Positions 37,875 to 46,937 are shown, numbered from the stretch's first letter. The stretch: 64,000 nt of DNA from Acinetobacter bohemicus ANC 3994 (GCF_000367925.1 NZ_KB849165.1:1-64000), one strand, 5' to 3'. The notes: generated by a model not told the origin, from the sequence alone. Program-made: numbers and translations.

Positions 37875-38856
37875 TGGTGCAATATTCTTAGATAAATGGA
37901 AGGAAGCTCTATGGGACAAGTTTTACACAGCAGCGCCACAACGACACAGGCAGTGCGTCGAGCAATACAAAATAGTCAAGAAAGCTTAAGAGCGCTAGCC
38001 AAGCGTTACGGCATCAATCAAAAGACCGTCGCAAAATGGAAGAAACGCACTTCAGTAGATGATCTTACAACCGGGCCAAAGAATCCTTGCTCAAGCGTGT
38101 TATCGCCTGAAGATGAGGCGGCAATTGTTGCTTTTCGAAAACGCACTTTGTTGCCGCTAGACGATTGTCTTTATGCATTACAGCCAAGTATTCCTTATTT
38201 GACACGCTCGTCCTTACACCGCTGCTTGCAGCGGCATGGTATTTCACGACTGCCTGAGGTACAAGGTGATCGCCCTGTCAGGAAGCGCTTCAAGAGCTAC
38301 CCCATCGGTTACTTTCATATCGACATCGCTGAGATGCAAACAGCACAGGGCAAGCTTTATCTCTTCGTTGCCATTGATCGAACTTCCAAGTTCGCATTCA
38401 CTGAGTTGCATACTAAAGCCGGTAAGATGGCAGCCGCGCAGTTCCTGCGCAATTTAGTTAAGGCTGTACCCTATAGAATCCATACGGTGCTGACAGATAA
38501 CGGCATCCAGTTCACAAACCGCACATGTGATCGCTACGCATCTGAGCACATCTTTGATCGGGTTTGTACTGAATGTGGCATTGAACATCGTCTTACCAAG
38601 GTCAAGCACCCATGGACCAATGGACAAGTCGAACGGATGAACCGAACGATTAAAGAAGCTACTGTCAAACGGTTTCATTACGATGATCACACTCAGCTAT
38701 GTACTCACCTTGCTGATTTTATTGCTGCATACAACTTCGGTCGCAGACTCAAAACACTCAGGGGCCTGACTCCCTACGAATTCATCTGTAAACAATGGAC
38801 AAATGAACCTGAACTTTTTAAGATTGATCCGATCCATCAAATGCCGGGACTAAACA
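37855..38856 (+). mobile_element. IS481-family insertion sequence (1,002 bp)
   Basis: The ends are TGTTTAGTCCC at 37855 and its inverted complement ending at 38856. The inverted repeat continues imperfectly for about 25 bases. The single transposase gene nearly fills it. No target duplication is evident, and the flanks belong to unrelated genes (a small ORF and a HINT toxin), which suggests a recombination event at this element. Confidence 0.88.
37911..38856 (+). CDS. IS481-family transposase
   Basis: An N-terminal helix-turn-helix (about residues 10-45) is followed by an rve integrase core with D in F-H-I-D-I-A-E, D in V-L-T-D-N-G and E in N-G-Q-V-E-R-M-N. The AAGGAAG Shine-Dalgarno six bases before 37911 selects this ATG over the upstream one at 37896. 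The usual C-terminus (H-Q-M-P-G-L-N-T) is reached at the element end, but no stop follows. The frame runs on into the HINT toxin fragment, giving a 747-residue chimeric ORF ending at 40154. Confidence 0.88.
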
Positions 38857-40085
38857 CAATTTCAGGGAAAGAAATAGAAATTCCTAAAACACAAACGATG
38901 CTATCAAAAGATGTAACACAGTGGTTAGTAAGTCAATCTGCAGAAATGAAAGCAATAGTAGATAAAATTAAAAAGGCTAATCCTTCACTATCTTCTGAGG
39001 ATTTAGCACATATTGCTGTCAATGTACGTAATGCTTTTGTCAATGCTGCACGTCAGTCTATTGGGGATATAAAAGTATTTACCAATTTAGAATTAAATAA
39101 ACCACTTTGGGATTATCGTTACAAAGAAGCGGAATTAGCACAACAAGGCTATAGTGGTGATGCACTCAATAAAAAAATGATTGATGATGCATTTGATGGA
39201 GACTTACTTGCGAAAGAAACAACTTATGTTGGATGTTTCGTTGCAGGAACATTAGTTCATACTGATAAGGGGCTTGTACCAATCCAAAATATTCAGGTTG
39301 GCGATATGGTTTTATCTAGCCCTGAGCAAGGAAATGGGTCAATTCGTGAGTATAAACGAGTAATTAGTACCTTTAAGGCTGAATCAGAAGAAATTTATGA
39401 GCTAGTTATTCGCAAACGTATTTATCCAGAAGATGAGGATGATATTTGTCATGATATATATGAAATGATTTATTTAACAGGAGGACATCCTATCTATGTA
39501 GAAAATAGTGTGTTTATTGAGGGGTGGGATAGTGAAAGTGATATTGATCAAATTAATGCTCGAAGTGGTAGTTGGCAAGCTGCAAGAGATTTAAAAATAT
39601 ATGATCAGGTGATTGTATCTAGTCCAAAGAATGGCGATGAAGTAGGTTATGAAGTTGTAAGTATTGCACCTGTACAAGATGTTAATCGTGATTATGGCTT
39701 TGTTAATGCTGCTAATATGGATGATAATAAGCTATTTGATACAATAATATACTTTGATGAAGAAGGTTATAATATCGTAGGGGGTGATATAAAAGGAGGT
39801 AAAAAAAATAAAAGGGATTATTTTGTTGGTAACTATTGTCATGCAAACTATTCAGATCATTCTTTAATAATTAGAGACTTTAGAGAGAATTATGAGAATG
39901 TTATGGCCAATGTAGGGGGGCAGATATTAAATATTCCAACAATATGCAGAGCTGTTTATAATTTTGAAGTCGAAGACCATCATAGCTATTTTGTTGGTGA
40001 ACAGGGTTTATGGGTACATAATACTGGAGAGTGTGGTGGTTATGAATTAGTTCCAGCTAAGAAATTAATTCAAGATACAGAATTT
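38857..40085 (+). pseudogene. Polymorphic-toxin fragment with a complete HINT domain, both ends lost
   Basis: About 410 residues. A helical pretoxin region comes first, then a HINT self-splicing or autoprotease domain: C-F-V-A-G-T-L-V-H-T (Cys codon at 39234), G-D-M-V-L-S, the T-G-G-H-P block near 39480, and the terminal Y-N-F-E-V-E-D-H-H-S-Y-F-V with H-N at about 40016-40021. In such toxins HINT releases the C-terminal toxin. Here only about 20 residues follow before IS1 begins at 40086, so the toxin is gone. The 5' end is replaced by IS481. No immunity gene is visible. Confidence 0.82.
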
Positions 40086-40873
40086 GGTGGTGTTTCAAAA
40101 AGTATGCTGAAAAAAAGCAGGTTAGATTTTGATAAAATAGGGAAATGCGAATAACTCTAGAAATCAAATGTCCAACCTGCCTCAGTGAGAGTATAAAGAA
40201 AAATGGCATCAAGGTAGATGGGAAACAAAACTATCAGTGCAAAGACTGTAAACGTCAGTTTATTGGTGACCATGCACTCAGCTATCAAGGGTGTAATTCA
40301 GGTATTACTCGTAAAATATTACAGTTAATGGTCAGAGGCAACGGTATACGAGATATTGCTGAAGTTGAGCGTATCAGTATCGGTAAAGTTTTACGCACTT
40401 TAAGTGAATCAACATATCAAATTCAGCCTAAACAAAGTTATTACGAATCTATCGAAGTGGATGAATTCTGGACTTTTGTAGGAAATAAAAATAATAAACA
40501 ATGGCTTATTTACGCCTACCATCGAGAAACAGGTGAGATTATTGCTTATGTTTGGGGTAAAAGAGATTTAGCTACAGTCCAACTGCTGAAGGCAAAGCTT
40601 AAACAATTAGGTGTTCACTACACTCGAATTGCAAGTGATCATTGGGACAGTTTCATCACTGCTTTTAAAAACTGCAAGCAAAGTATTGGTAAGTTTTTTA
40701 CTGTGGGTATTGAAGGCAATAATTGTAAAATAAGGCATCGAATTAGGCGTGGCTTTAGAAAAAGCTGTAATTTTTCGAAAAAGCTTGAAAACCATTTTAA
40801 AGCCTTCGACTTAACCTTCTTTTATATCAATAATGGCTTCATTTAATGTCAGCATACTTTTTTAAACACCACC
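40086..40873 (+). mobile_element. IS1-family insertion sequence, copy 2 (788 bp)
   Basis: The same element as 34129-34916 in the opposite orientation, with the same inverted ends. Its left flank is the HINT toxin and its right flank a decayed IS6 transposase. No target duplication is seen, so the junctions arose by deletion or inversion rather than by one simple insertion. Confidence 0.92.
40145..40846 (+). CDS. IS1-family transposase, identical second copy (233 aa)
   Basis: Residue-for-residue identical to the transposase at 34156-34857: zinc-ribbon and HTH N-terminus fused to a DDE catalytic domain. The start codon overlaps the stop of the IS481-HINT chimeric frame by a few bases, so read-through translation from the chimera could reach it. 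That coupling is incidental. Confidence 0.93.
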   Translation: MRITLEIKCPTCLSESIKKNGIKVDGKQNYQCKDCKRQFIGDHALSYQGCNSGITRKILQLMVRGNGIRDIAEVERISIGKVLRTLSESTYQIQPKQSYYESIEVDEFWTFVGNKNNKQWLIYAYHRETGEIIAYVWGKRDLATVQLLKAKLKQLGVHYTRIASDHWDSFITAFKNCKQSIGKFFTVGIEGNNCKIRHRIRRGFRKSCNFSKKLENHFKAFDLTFFYINNGFI

Positions 40874-41181
40874 TGATATAAGTTTCATCCATATACCATG
40901 AATGTAAATCTGTAGGATTACGCCAATACCAGCGTAACCGTTTTTCCATTTCTGGAGCATAATGCTGAACCCAACGATAAATGTGGTGTGATCAACATTC
41001 ACACCTCGTTCAGCAAGCATTTCTTAAAGTTCACGATAACTAATACCGTATTTACAGTACCAACGTACAGTCCAAAGAATGATTTCGCCACGAAAATGCC
41101 GACCATGAAATGGATTCATCAACTGTATCTCTGACAAACAAGATATTTAGCTTAGCATGTCAGGCTATTTGCAACAGTGCC
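40874..41181 (-). mobile_element. IS6-family (IS26-like) remnant
   Basis: The right end carries the IS6-type terminal repeat GGCACTGTTGCAAATAG (minus strand, ending at 41181). From an ATG at 41119 the minus strand encodes M-N-P-F-H-G-R-H-F-R-G-E-I-I-L-W-T-V-R-W-Y, the standard IS6 transposase N-terminus. An in-frame TAA replaces a Gln codon near 41025, and a one-base deletion follows in the T-T-I-Y-R-W segment. The element is cut off by IS1 at 40873. Confidence 0.85.
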
Positions 41182-41508
41182 ATGCATACTGGCAGCAATA
41201 TATGAAGCAATATGTTCAGAACTCCATTGCAGAGCAAGATAATTTTTGACCTGTTTCCATACAGCAGGATCAACAGTTTTATGATTTGAGCTATGACGTA
41301 TTTTTGCCAGCTTATGAGCATGTTTAGCAAAGTAACCATTTCTGTTTCGATTACGTTTGATCTCTCTACAAATCGTAGATGGGGCACGCTCTAATCTGAG
41401 TGCAATATGACGCTTAGAAAAACCTTCACGTAATAAACTTCTCCTACAGATAGCAATCGCAATTTTAACAATTTGACAGATGGGATTTTTAACAGAAGTC
41501 ATCTTCAA
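41182..41508 (-). pseudogene. IS30-family transposase, 5' part only
   Basis: About 109 residues with the helix-turn-helix region (G-F-S-K-R-H-I-A-L-R-L, R-A-P-S-T-I-C-R-E-I-K-R-N) and the D-P-A-V-W-K-Q-V-K segment seen also at 11661-11795. It ends at S-M-H, where the IS6 element is inserted. The final eight residues of the open frame come from IS6. The catalytic domain is absent. Confidence 0.82.
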
Positions 41509-41752
41509 ATTTTGTACGATGGTCAGATTAGCCCTTTTTAAAATTGCATAAATGAAGCTTGATCAATTGGATACTTAAGTATGTAGTAGTGGTAACTATA
41601 CTGGTTACCAAAAACTAATTTTTATAATATTTATCTAATAAAAATAATATTTTACATTTTTATATGATGCGTATCATACGCATCATATATATTCCCTCCT
41701 ATTTTGATATAATTGATCTGACCAATTCTCTGATAGGTTTCATTTAAAATTC
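41509..41752. other. Region between IS30 remnant and integrase
   Basis: AT-rich, no gene. It should hold the former IS30 end and the integrase promoter, and it contains the palindrome listed separately. Confidence 0.4.
41661..41689. repeat. Perfect 13-bp palindrome upstream of the integrase
   Basis: The arm TATATGATGCGTA is repeated in inverse after a 3-base loop, 63 bases before the integrase ATG. It could be an operator for integrase control or part of an attachment site. Direct evidence is limited to the symmetry. Confidence 0.75.
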
Positions 41753-42955
41753 ATGAGTCTTACTGAAATTAAAGTCCGCCAAGCTCATTGCAAGGATAAA
41801 ACTTGTTTTTTATCCGACGAAGATGGACTTAGCCTGAAAATTGAGCCTAATGGAAGAAAATCTTGGTGCTATCGCTATACAGATCCAAAAACAAAAAAAC
41901 GTCGCCGCATTCAGTTAGGGCTTTATCCTGATTTATCTCTGAAAAAGGCACGACAAGTGAGAGATGATTTTAGAGACAATAATTTTTGTTTTGAAAAAGA
42001 TACCTCTTCCAAATTAATCACTTTTCGTAAAGTAGGGGAAGATTGGTTACAATTCAAACTTAAGAATGCATTCAATGATTCACCGCGTTGTGGTGTTTTA
42101 CAGCTAGCAGAAATATGTTTACAGCATGACATTTATCCAGATCTTCAGGATATGCCTTTTCAAAACATTAAGCGCTATGACCTAGTTTCAGTAATTAAAA
42201 AAATAGAGGCGCGCCAAGTAAAAGAACCTGTCAAGAAAGCTTGTAGTTATTTGAACCAAATTTATGACTACGCTGTAGCGATGGGTTATTGTGAATACAA
42301 TATCGCCCATGGTTTAAATAAAATTACCGTCAACAATAAAATCAAGAAGAACTACCCTTATTTAAAAGCGGAGGATATATCCGATTTTATGAATAAATTA
42401 CAAAAGTTGGATACCCATCCAATTGTTAAAAAAGCACTTATGTTTAAATTACATACTGGCGTGCGAGGGGCTGAATTGTTATTAGCTGAGCCTCATCATT
42501 TTGATTTAAATGATAAAATTTGGAGGATTCCAGCCTTACATATTAAACAGTTTCGACGGAAAGTTATATTAGGGCATGAAATTCCAGATTTTTTAGTTCC
42601 ACTTTCAGATCAGGCTTTAGAGATTTTAAAAGATGTAATGCAATGGTCATTTGGTGACAAATACATTTTTTCCAGCCCACGAAAATATAATCAACCGATT
42701 CATTTCAATACATTAAATATGGCTATTCGTAAAATGGGTTATGGTAAACATCAATTATCCTCTCATGGACTACGTTCTACTTTCAGTACGATTTTGAATG
42801 ACTCTGGTTTGTTCCAAGAGAATTGGATTGAGGCACAACTTTCACATATTGATAAGAATCGTACACGTGCAAGCTATAATCATGCTGAATATTTAGTTCA
42901 ACGAACTGAAATGATGCAGTGGTGGGCTGATTATTTGAGTAATGCTAAGTGTTGA
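41753..42955 (+). CDS. P4-type tyrosine integrase
   Basis: A 400-residue integrase of the P4/DUF4102 class. The arm-binding N-terminus is at about residues 1-80 (W-C-Y-R-Y, R-R-R-I-Q-L-G-L-Y-P), a SAM-like core-binding domain follows at about 95-200, and the catalytic domain has R in T-G-V-R-G-A-E, H-G-L-R-S-T, L-S-H-I and Y in S-Y-N-H-A-E-Y. No tRNA gene lies nearby, so no attachment site can be proposed. The last codon and stop (TGT TGA) coincide with the presumed IS605 end, so the natural C-terminus was probably altered by a few residues. It belongs to a lost or decayed island. Confidence 0.9.
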   Translation: MSLTEIKVRQAHCKDKTCFLSDEDGLSLKIEPNGRKSWCYRYTDPKTKKRRRIQLGLYPDLSLKKARQVRDDFRDNNFCFEKDTSSKLITFRKVGEDWLQFKLKNAFNDSPRCGVLQLAEICLQHDIYPDLQDMPFQNIKRYDLVSVIKKIEARQVKEPVKKACSYLNQIYDYAVAMGYCEYNIAHGLNKITVNNKIKKNYPYLKAEDISDFMNKLQKLDTHPIVKKALMFKLHTGVRGAELLLAEPHHFDLNDKIWRIPALHIKQFRRKVILGHEIPDFLVPLSDQALEILKDVMQWSFGDKYIFSSPRKYNQPIHFNTLNMAIRKMGYGKHQLSSHGLRSTFSTILNDSGLFQENWIEAQLSHIDKNRTRASYNHAEYLVQRTEMMQWWADYLSNAKC

Positions 42956-42975
42956 CATCCTCTCCCCCTTAAAAG

Positions 42976-44346
42976 CATAGGTATCTACACAAATCCCAAG
43001 CTTTAGGTTAATTTGAAGAGCATGCTCTTCAATTTAACATCTCCTGTCTGGATACACGTCTCGTCAGACGATACAACGCCCTCGTAAAACTTAATATGAA
43101 TCCTCTTTCTTCACTTGCCCCTGCAATTAAAGAAATTGCCTCTGCCCAGAAGTCTAGCTTTGCAACTACTCAGGCCGTTTGGCGATTCCTCAATAATGAA
43201 AAAATCTCTTTCAAGCAATTGAATGAACCAATACAGCAACTTGCATTTGAACAGATTGATCAATCCTCTCACTCTTATGCGCTGATTGTTCATGATTGGT
43301 CTCAATTACAATATGTGAAACACAACAATAAAACTCAGCGTCGTCAAAGAACCCATCAATACGATACAGGCTATGAATTACAAAGCAGCCTACTTGTCGA
43401 TGCTGCATCTGGACTTCCTGTTGCACCTCTTGCCCAGACTTTGTCTGATGCAACAGGATGTTATTCAACGTTTACAGATGACCACAGTCAGCGTGAAACA
43501 CACCTAAACTCTCTTCTTCATCAAATACAGCATATAGAGAAATCTGTAGTACAAAAGACCTTAGTCCATATTATCGACCGTGAAGGAGATTCAATTGCCC
43601 ACCTTAGACAGATGAATTATCAAGGATTTAAATGGTTGATTCGCGCTAAAGAAGGTCATCGAGTCGAGTATCAGGGTCAGACATACAAGGTTGGCGAGAT
43701 TGCAGAAAAGATAGAAACGCATTCGATCAAAAATATTTCCTACAAAGGCAATCAGCATACTTTGCATGTGGGTGAGACCCATATACGCATAACACGTGCA
43801 GCAAAACCCAAGCAGAAAGATAGCTCAGGGAAGCGGGTAGTTCCTGAGCAGGGAGATGCTGTCGATGCAAGGCTGGTTGTTTCTGTGGTTAAGGATTGTG
43901 ACGGCAAAATTGTGGCGAGATGGTGTTTGCTGAGTAATGTTGCAATGGATATAGATACAGCAGAATTGAGTACATGGTATTACTGGCGCTGGACAATTGA
44001 ATGTTATTTCAAATTGCTTAAGCAGGCAGGACATGACGTTTAAGCATGGCTACAAACGACACCTCAAGCAATCCTGAGAAGACTACTGATCAGCAGTATG
44101 GCTTGTGTGCTGACATGGCGAGTGCAACGTGCTACAGATGAGCAGAATATGAGAATTCGGGCATTTCTCACCCGAATTTCAGGTCGGCAACAAAAAAGAG
44201 GCAAGCTTGAAAGTGCACCTGCCATATTGGCAGGGCTTTCAATACTATTGAACACCCTTCAGTTATTGTCAGAGTATTCGCCTGATGAGCTGAATGCGAT
44301 TGCTAAAATCGCATTCGATTTATAAAAAAATGTGTAGATACCTATG
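42976..44346 (+). mobile_element. IS4-family insertion sequence with 9-bp target duplication (1,371 bp)
   Basis: The inverted ends are CATAGGTATCTACACA at 42976 and its complement ending at 44346. The flanking direct repeat CCTTAAAAG occurs at 42967-42975 and 44347-44355, a clean 9-bp duplication as expected for IS4 members. The target is the end of the IS605 element, and the right duplication contains the tnpB stop codon. Confidence 0.92.
43096..44325 (+). pseudogene. IS4-family transposase with a premature stop
   Basis: DDE transposase. The frame is open from 43096 to a TAA at 44041-44043 (315 residues) and then continues in the same frame for 94 more residues to 44325. The C-terminal part is clearly transposase (A-W-L-Q-T-T-P-Q-A-I-L-R-R-L-L). 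The catalytic Y-Y-W-R-W-T-I-E-C-Y-F-K-L-L-K (YREK signature) lies just before the stop and is intact. A single substitution of a sense codon explains the stop. Activity would need read-through or a tolerant truncated form. Confidence 0.85.
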
Positions 44347-44348
44347 CC

Positions 44349-45416
44349 TTAAAAGAGGGAGATTCCTACAGCTAGACGCTTATGCCCAAGCGCAAGAATG
44401 TTCAGTGCTGCATTAATGTCTCTGTCATTTAAACTGAGACATTTTTCATTGCAACAACGCCATTCTCTTATTCGCAAATCTGCTCTACCTTTCGGACTGC
44501 TTGCAGTGATCTCACCACAGCTCGAACAAACTTGGGTCGTGAAGTTTTCACTCACTTCCTCAAACAAGACCCCTGCGTTCTCGCATTTATACGTGAGCAT
44601 TGTTTTTAATGCTGAAAAACCTGTATCTAAAACAGATTTCGCCATTTTAGTTTTTACAAGCTTCTGAGCACTTAAATCTCCAATAACGATCAGTGCATTA
44701 TTTTTCACAAGCATACTGCTTGCCTTGTGCAAATGATCTTTACGACAGTTCTTAATCTTGGCATGTAATGCACGGACACGCTTTTTATTCTTTGCGCGTT
44801 GAGCTATTCCTAATTTCTGCTCATATTGACGATAGAATTTGGGATTAAAGATCACAGTACCATCGGAACAGGCGGCAATATCTTTTAAACCAAGATCAAT
44901 ACCGATTGCTTTAGTCTCTGTTGGCTTCTCTTGCTTCGGTGAATCTACAACTAAACAGACATACCAACGTCCACGACTATCCTCAACGAATGAGCCTGTT
45001 TTGACCGTATATTTTGACAGCCCATAACTATCCCATAGTTTGAATTGGTGCTTACCATACTGAATATAGCCATTCGCATATTTTACAGCGACTTTCTTGA
45101 AGGGTATCCAACCAAGGGAACATCTAGCAGATTTTTTATTACTCACACGCCATTTTAATTTTGCTTTTTTGAACTGTTTTCTTCGAATAACCAATTCTTC
45201 TGTCACAGCCTGAATAGTTTGACTATGTAAATTGCATTCCTTTGATGTGCCTTTGGTATATTTCGCCACATCGTAAGCTGAAAAGAATTGCCCTTTGCGT
45301 TGTAGATGTTTGAAACACAAATCATTGACATAATTCCAGACAAAATTCACCTCAGATGCTAATTGGTCTAACACCTTGCAATGTTTATCTTTTATGCGTA
45401 ACTTAAGTGTTTTCAT
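44349..45416 (-). CDS. tnpB: TnpB, RNA-guided nuclease of the IS605 element
   Basis: A 355-residue OrfB/TnpB, ancestor-type of Cas12 nucleases. The RuvC acidic residues are present: D in G-I-D-L-G-L-K-D, E in F-E-E-V-S-E-N and D in N-D-R-D-I-N-A-A. The zinc finger is C-S-S-C...C-C-N-E-K-C. The N-terminal recognition region (about 1-165) is full length. Known TnpBs use an omega RNA overlapping the tnpB 3' end and the element end. Here the IS4 insertion lies directly at the stop codon, so the RNA scaffold end and guide are displaced by 1.37 kb. The protein itself appears intact. Confidence 0.93.
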   Translation of the reverse strand: MKTLKLRIKDKHCKVLDQLASEVNFVWNYVNDLCFKHLQRKGQFFSAYDVAKYTKGTSKECNLHSQTIQAVTEELVIRRKQFKKAKLKWRVSNKKSARCSLGWIPFKKVAVKYANGYIQYGKHQFKLWDSYGLSKYTVKTGSFVEDSRGRWYVCLVVDSPKQEKPTETKAIGIDLGLKDIAACSDGTVIFNPKFYRQYEQKLGIAQRAKNKKRVRALHAKIKNCRKDHLHKASSMLVKNNALIVIGDLSAQKLVKTKMAKSVLDTGFSALKTMLTYKCENAGVLFEEVSENFTTQVCSSCGEITASSPKGRADLRIREWRCCNEKCLSLNDRDINAALNILALGHKRLAVGISLF

Positions 45417-45485
45417 ACATTACATGTTAATTGGTCTATAATGGAAAATTAACAAATAAGATCAGGTCGGCACTGTGTTTTTAAT

Positions 45486-45851
45486 ATGCATATTCACTTG
45501 GTCTTTGTGACGAAATATCGTAAAGATGTTTTTACAAAACCTATGCTTGATGCAATGGAAGGGATGTTGAAAAAAGTATGTTTAGACTTTGAAGCTAAAT
45601 TGACTGAATTTAATGGTGAGGATGATCATGTTCACTTATTAATTAACTACCCACCAAAAGTTGCTGTTTCAAATTTGGTTAATAGTTTAAAAGGCGTATC
45701 GAGTCGGCATTTAAGGAAAGACTTTCCTGAGATCAAGAACAAGTTATGGGGTGGATCACTTTGGTCGCCAAGCTACTTTGCTTCAAGTTGTGGCGGTGCG
45801 CCATTAGAAATCATTAAGCAATACATTGAGCAACAGCAGACACAACACTAG
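45486..45851 (+). CDS. tnpA: TnpA, Y1 HUH transposase of the IS605 element
   Basis: Single-strand transposase with the HUH motif in D-D-H-V-H-L-L and the catalytic Tyr in I-I-K-Q-Y-I-E-Q. At 121 residues from the ATG it lacks the usual start: conserved residues (G-R-H-C-V-F-N) are encoded in frame upstream of the ATG, but no standard start codon precedes them. Either translation starts unusually or the N-terminus has been shortened by mutation. It diverges from tnpB. Confidence 0.9.
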   Translation: MHIHLVFVTKYRKDVFTKPMLDAMEGMLKKVCLDFEAKLTEFNGEDDHVHLLINYPPKVAVSNLVNSLKGVSSRHLRKDFPEIKNKLWGGSLWSPSYFASSCGGAPLEIIKQYIEQQQTQH

Positions 45852-46055
45852 AAGCAGAGCCTTATATCATCCCCATGAATGAGGGTGCTTTACGACTCAT
45901 TTGATAAACAAACTTTCAAGTAGATCAATAGCTGTTAACTAAATAAAAATATATTTTATTTAAATTTAGTTAGGACTGATATGAAGAACATGAGGGGAGG
46001 AGATCTGATTGATTTTTTAAATTTTAGTTATTTATAAAATAATTATACATAAAGC

Positions 46056-46475
46056 TTAGGCTAATTGATAAGCACTATCTGGAAAGAATAAAAGAAAATA
46101 TTTTTTAATTTCTGCGAATTCATTTAACGTAGGTTCCCTTTCAAGCAGTTGAAATGTCCAAATAAGTACAGCCTGATGATTATCATAGCAAGAATTGACA
46201 CCAAGAAAATTAGCCATACCATAACATCTATTGATGTTCATTTCTCTAATTAACTGATTTCCTAAGTCACGAGCTGGCTGGCTGATCAATAATTCATTTG
46301 GCAACACGGCGTTCATCTCCATAAAATAATCTGATGTAGATTCAATCCTTACATTTAAAAAGTTATAATTTAATTGAAATAGATCAAATATACTTTCTAT
46401 AAGCCGTAATAACCTGCTGTAGGTTAATTTTAGCAAAGTATTACTCAGCCAACAACTTAAAATAACCCACAGCAA
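46056..46475 (-). CDS. Hypothetical protein
   Basis: The open frame is 139 residues from a TTG at 46475. An internal ATG at 46322 would give 88 residues. The C-terminal half (A-R-D-L-G-N-Q-L-I-R-E-M-N, Y-G-M-A-N-F-L-G-V) looks protein-like. No domain is recognised and no ribosome site is convincing. It is divergent from the HTH gene at 46503. Confidence 0.35.
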   Translation of the reverse strand: MLWVILSCWLSNTLLKLTYSRLLRLIESIFDLFQLNYNFLNVRIESTSDYFMEMNAVLPNELLISQPARDLGNQLIREMNINRCYGMANFLGVNSCYDNHQAVLIWTFQLLEREPTLNEFAEIKKYFLLFFPDSAYQLA

Positions 46476-46502
46476 GTTATTTTTTTGTAAATTAATTGAA
46501 AT

Positions 46503-46724
46503 ATGATTACTTGTAAGTTATCCAGCCTCATGGGCGATCGAAAAATTTTAAAATTAAGTGCCGTGGTCCATGCAACTGGAATCAATCGCAATACGCTCAC
46601 AAATATGTATTATGACCGTGCTGTGCGTATTGAATTACCAGTTGCCGATAAGTTATGTAAATACTTTAACTGCACGATGAATGACTTGTTTGAGTATGCA
46701 GAAGAGGTTGAAGTAAAAGATTAA
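46503..46724 (+). CDS. Small XRE-family helix-turn-helix regulator
   Basis: A 73-residue Cro/C1-type protein of the compact class (K-L-S-A-V-V-H-A-T-G-I-N-R-N-T-L-T-N-M-Y, then A-D-K-L-C-K-Y-F-N-C-T-M-N-D-L-F-E). The HTH covers nearly the whole protein. Such proteins usually control adjacent mobile or toxin genes. It reads away from the 46056 gene, with an AT-rich shared upstream region of about 30-180 bases depending on that gene's start. Confidence 0.82.
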   Translation: MITCKLSSLMGDRKILKLSAVVHATGINRNTLTNMYYDRAVRIELPVADKLCKYFNCTMNDLFEYAEEVEVKD

Positions 46725-46791
46725 CTAATACTTATTTTTAGAAGTCTTTCTATCAGGTCTAATACTTTTTTTATAAAAAAATCAAAAACAG

Positions 46792-46827
46792 AGATTTATC
46801 TCATTATTTTTATAATGGGATAAATCT
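46792..46827. terminator. Hairpin, possible terminator of the HTH gene
   Basis: The arms AGATTTATC and GATAAATCT, extended inward with one mismatch by CATTAT/ATAATG, enclose a T-rich loop. It lies about 70 bases after the stop at 46724. No long T tract follows, so it might also be an operator-like dyad. Confidence 0.45.
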
Positions 46828-46937
46828 AAAGATAGCGATTAATTTATTCATAAGAAGAATTGAGAGCTTACCCATAATAGCTCCAACTATTAAGGGTAAG
46901 TTCCATGTAGTGCAAATTGCAATATAAGGAATTACCA

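Larger units (their letters stand above)
42950..45904 (-). mobile_element. IS605-type element (IS200/IS605 family) with divergent tnpA and tnpB, split by IS4
   Basis: tnpA and tnpB diverge from about 45420-45485. The tnpB-proximal end, without the IS4 insertion, would read as a CTCTCCCCCTTAAAAGAGGGAG hairpin-like end followed by ATGTCAAC on the minus strand, typical of this family. The tnpA-proximal end near 45865-45904 contains a CCC/GGGG hairpin and is abutted by TTTAT on the minus strand, a candidate target motif. Exact boundaries are estimates. An IS4 element occupies 42976-44346. Confidence 0.75.

Noticed and set aside
37896..37910. Upstream ATG for the IS481 transposase
   Set aside because: The ribosome site AAGGAAG lies between it and the ATG at 37911, so the downstream start is used.
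41500..42960. tRNA gene as attachment site of the P4 integrase
   Set aside because: No cloverleaf-like sequence or CCA-end was seen near the gene or elsewhere in the window.
44064..44325. Independent gene from the ORF at 44098-44325
   Set aside because: It is the in-frame continuation of the IS4 transposase after its premature stop.
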